Source: SIG299 sp964544055
GTDB lineage: Bacteria > Bacillota > Clostridia > Lachnospirales > Lachnospiraceae
DNA: 24,578 nucleotides
Assembly (NCBI GenBank): GCA_964544055.1
Contig: CAZJAA010000041.1
Coordinates: 1-24,578 of the forward strand
Direction of reading: 5' to 3'
How positions within the stretch are numbered: the first letter of the stretch is position 1; each line of letters opens with the position of its first letter. Positions 23,341 to 24,578 of the stretch are shown here, piece by piece. The notes beneath the pieces are model-generated. The model was not told the origin of the DNA. It made no database searches and saw only the letters and a program-made list of their open reading frames with translations. A program made the position numbers and the translations under genes.

Positions 23341-23863
23341 GAAATTTTTAGTGTTTCTGTCATATTATATGATTCCCCTGCTGATTTTTTATATTGTGGG
23401 CTTTGGTGTTTTGCAGAAAGTGAATGTATATCAAGAATTTGTCAAAGGTGCCAGGGATGGCATGAAAACCGTAGTGGAGCTGCTGCCGACACTGATAGGA
23501 CTTTTAATGAGCGTGGGTATTTTAAGAGCCTCCGGTGCATTGGACATTCTGGCAGACTGGCTTGCCCCTCTCGCAAAACTGCTTCATTTTGATGCCGCTC
23601 TGCTTCCGGTTTCTTTTATCAAGCTGTTTTCCTCTTCGGCAGCAACCGGGCTTGTACTGGATATTTTTGAAACCTGCGGACCGGATTCCCTGCTTGGAAG
23701 AACAGCCTCCGTTATCTGTTCCAGCACGGAAACGGTTTTTTATACCATGAGTGTCTACTTTATTGCCGCAAAGGTGAAAAAAGGCCGATGGACGCTTGCC
23801 GGAGGCCTGCTGTCTACGCTGGCAGGAATTGCGGCAAGCATCTGGGTGGTGCAGTGGATGTAA
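23339..23863 (+). CDS. spmB: Spore maturation protein B
   Basis: A 174-residue membrane protein, partner of SpmA. Typical segments are VYQEFVKGARDGMKTVVELLP, GILRASGALDIL and SSSAATGLVLDIF, and hydrophobic spans cover most of the chain. No ATG fits the family N-terminus; TTG 23339 preceded by a GGCGGTG site (23327-23333) gives the expected beginning MKFLVFLSYYMIPLL. The site lies within the 3' arm of the galE terminator, so expression may depend on read-through and on hairpin opening. A GTG at 23351 is an alternative start. No clear promoter of its own was found. Confidence 0.9.
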   Translation: MKFLVFLSYYMIPLLIFYIVGFGVLQKVNVYQEFVKGARDGMKTVVELLPTLIGLLMSVGILRASGALDILADWLAPLAKLLHFDAALLPVSFIKLFSSSAATGLVLDIFETCGPDSLLGRTASVICSSTETVFYTMSVYFIAAKVKKGRWTLAGGLLSTLAGIAASIWVVQWM

Positions 23864-23881
23864 AGTTGTTGCAGTTATTGT

Positions 23882-23910
23882 TTGTAATTTTACATAAAAT
23901 CCGTTATACT
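23882..23910 (+). promoter_or_regulatory. SigA promoter of the AAA-ATPase-like gene
   Basis: -35 TTGTAA (23882-23887), 17-nt spacer, -10 TATACT (23905-23910). Confidence 0.6.
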
Positions 23911-23962
23911 ATAGATAAATGGCATATCGTCGCAAAAAAACGTTCCGGAATGGAGGAATACT

Positions 23963-24578
23963 ATGGTAAGAACAGTTGCAATCGGAATACAGAGCTTTGA
24001 GGAAATTAGAAAAGAAAAATGCTTTTATGTGGACAAAACCGATTTTATTAAAGAATGGTGGGAGAGTAAGGATACGGTCACTTTAATTACCCGCCCGCGT
24101 CGCTTTGGAAAAACCTTAAACATGAGTATGCTGGAAACGTTTTTCTCTGTGGAGTACGCAAACTGCGGAGATTTGTTCGAAGGACTTTCCATCTGGAACG
24201 AGGAAAAATACCGGGAAATGCAGGGAACGTATCCGGTGATTATGCTGTCCTTTGCCAATGTGAAGGAAACGACCTATGAAGACACGTATGCAAAAATTTG
24301 TGAAGTGCTCCGGAGTCTCTATATAAAATTCCATTTTTTGACGGAAAGTCCGGCATTGACCGAGACTGACAAAATATATATCCATCGGATACTGACATCA
24401 CTGCAAATAAATAACACAGACGCTACTTTGGCTTTGAATAAATTGTCCGATTTTTTACATCGCTATTATGGCAAAAAACCAATCATCCTTCTGGATGAAT
24501 ACGACACGCCAATGCAGGAGGCGTATGTGTATGGCTTCTGGGATGAAATGGTTGCCTTTATCCGTAGCCTGTTTAATT
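23963..24578 (+). CDS. AAA-ATPase-like protein (PF09820 / PD-(D/E)XK type), partial
   Basis: The frame is open for 205 codons from ATG 23963 to the window edge; the 3' end is outside. GGAGG (23952-23956) sets the start. The N-terminus (IGIQSFEEIRKEKCFYVDKT), the P-loop-like segment RPRRFGKTLNMSML and the Walker B LLDEYDTPMQEAY are characteristic of the AAA-ATPase-like family, whose members usually carry a C-terminal PD-(D/E)XK nuclease-like domain (DUF1703) and total about 520-580 residues. These genes are numerous in gut Clostridia and Bacteroidetes; their role is unproven, with defence or mobile-element links suspected. Confidence 0.85.
   Translation, partial: MVRTVAIGIQSFEEIRKEKCFYVDKTDFIKEWWESKDTVTLITRPRRFGKTLNMSMLETFFSVEYANCGDLFEGLSIWNEEKYREMQGTYPVIMLSFANVKETTYEDTYAKICEVLRSLYIKFHFLTESPALTETDKIYIHRILTSLQINNTDATLALNKLSDFLHRYYGKKPIILLDEYDTPMQEAYVYGFWDEMVAFIRSLFN

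Noticed and set aside
19685..23956. Shared string around CGCTCCGGAATGGAG (near 19692) and CGTTCCGGAATGGAG (near 23941)
   Set aside because: Only about 20 bp match and one copy includes a ribosome-binding site; likely chance, and no further copies were noticed.
1..24578. CRISPR array, insertion sequence or riboswitch
   Set aside because: No regularly spaced repeats, transposase motifs or recognisable aptamer cores were seen on either strand.

Overview
The window looks like chromosomal DNA from a spore-forming, low-to-moderate GC Firmicute, most likely a gut-type member of Lachnospiraceae (Clostridia). The pointers are strong GGAGG ribosome-binding sites, SigA-type promoters, the spore maturation genes spmA and spmB, the yaaR-holB-ricT-trmN6-rsmI-abrB block in the gene order known from Bacillus subtilis, and a Firmicute-style polysaccharide cassette with lipoprotein enzymes and a three-part sugar transporter. 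The genus cannot be fixed from the sequence alone.

Left part (1-5000). A tRNA-Arg(CCU) and a degenerate tRNA-Arg-like copy share one minus-strand promoter. Next come a membrane coiled-coil protein of unknown role whose natural C-terminus appears to be split off by a frame change, then minus-strand dacF-like, trxA and trmB. Between trmB and a tRNA-Lys(CUU) gene lies about 700 bp holding a broken 3' half of a second tRNA-Lys and a compact type I toxin-antitoxin locus: a 38-residue Hol-Tox-like membrane peptide on plus, and an antisense RNA of about 160 nt with its own promoter and terminator on minus. This looks like the scar of an integrated element.

Middle part (5000-15400). Two small membrane proteins (DUF898-like, DUF2752-like) precede a LacI-family regulator with palindromic operators, a large GH53 endo-galactanase lipoprotein with Ig-like and CBM61-like modules, a GH13 alpha-amylase-type lipoprotein, and a MalE/MalF/MalG-type ABC importer. 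The binding protein carries an unusual C-terminal starch-binding-like module. No ATPase gene is present, so a shared MsmX-type ATPase elsewhere is likely. The whole cassette is flanked by two tRNA-Lys genes that form 125-bp direct repeats with one mismatch.

Right part (15400-24578). A guanylate kinase-like gene, yaaR, holB, ricT, trmN6 and rsmI run on plus and meet abrB (minus) at a shared bidirectional terminator. Then come spmA, galE and spmB. The spm pair is normally adjacent; here galE, with its own SigA promoter, sits between them, and the spmB start region lies inside the galE terminator. The 3' ends of both spmA and galE are imperfectly tandem-duplicated across the stop codon. The window ends inside an AAA-ATPase-like/PD-(D/E)XK family gene.

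The best candidates for something new are the type I toxin-antitoxin locus beside the tRNA scar, the split C-terminus of the first gene, the duplicated gene ends, and the solute-binding protein with a binding module. No CRISPR array, transposase or integrase gene was seen.
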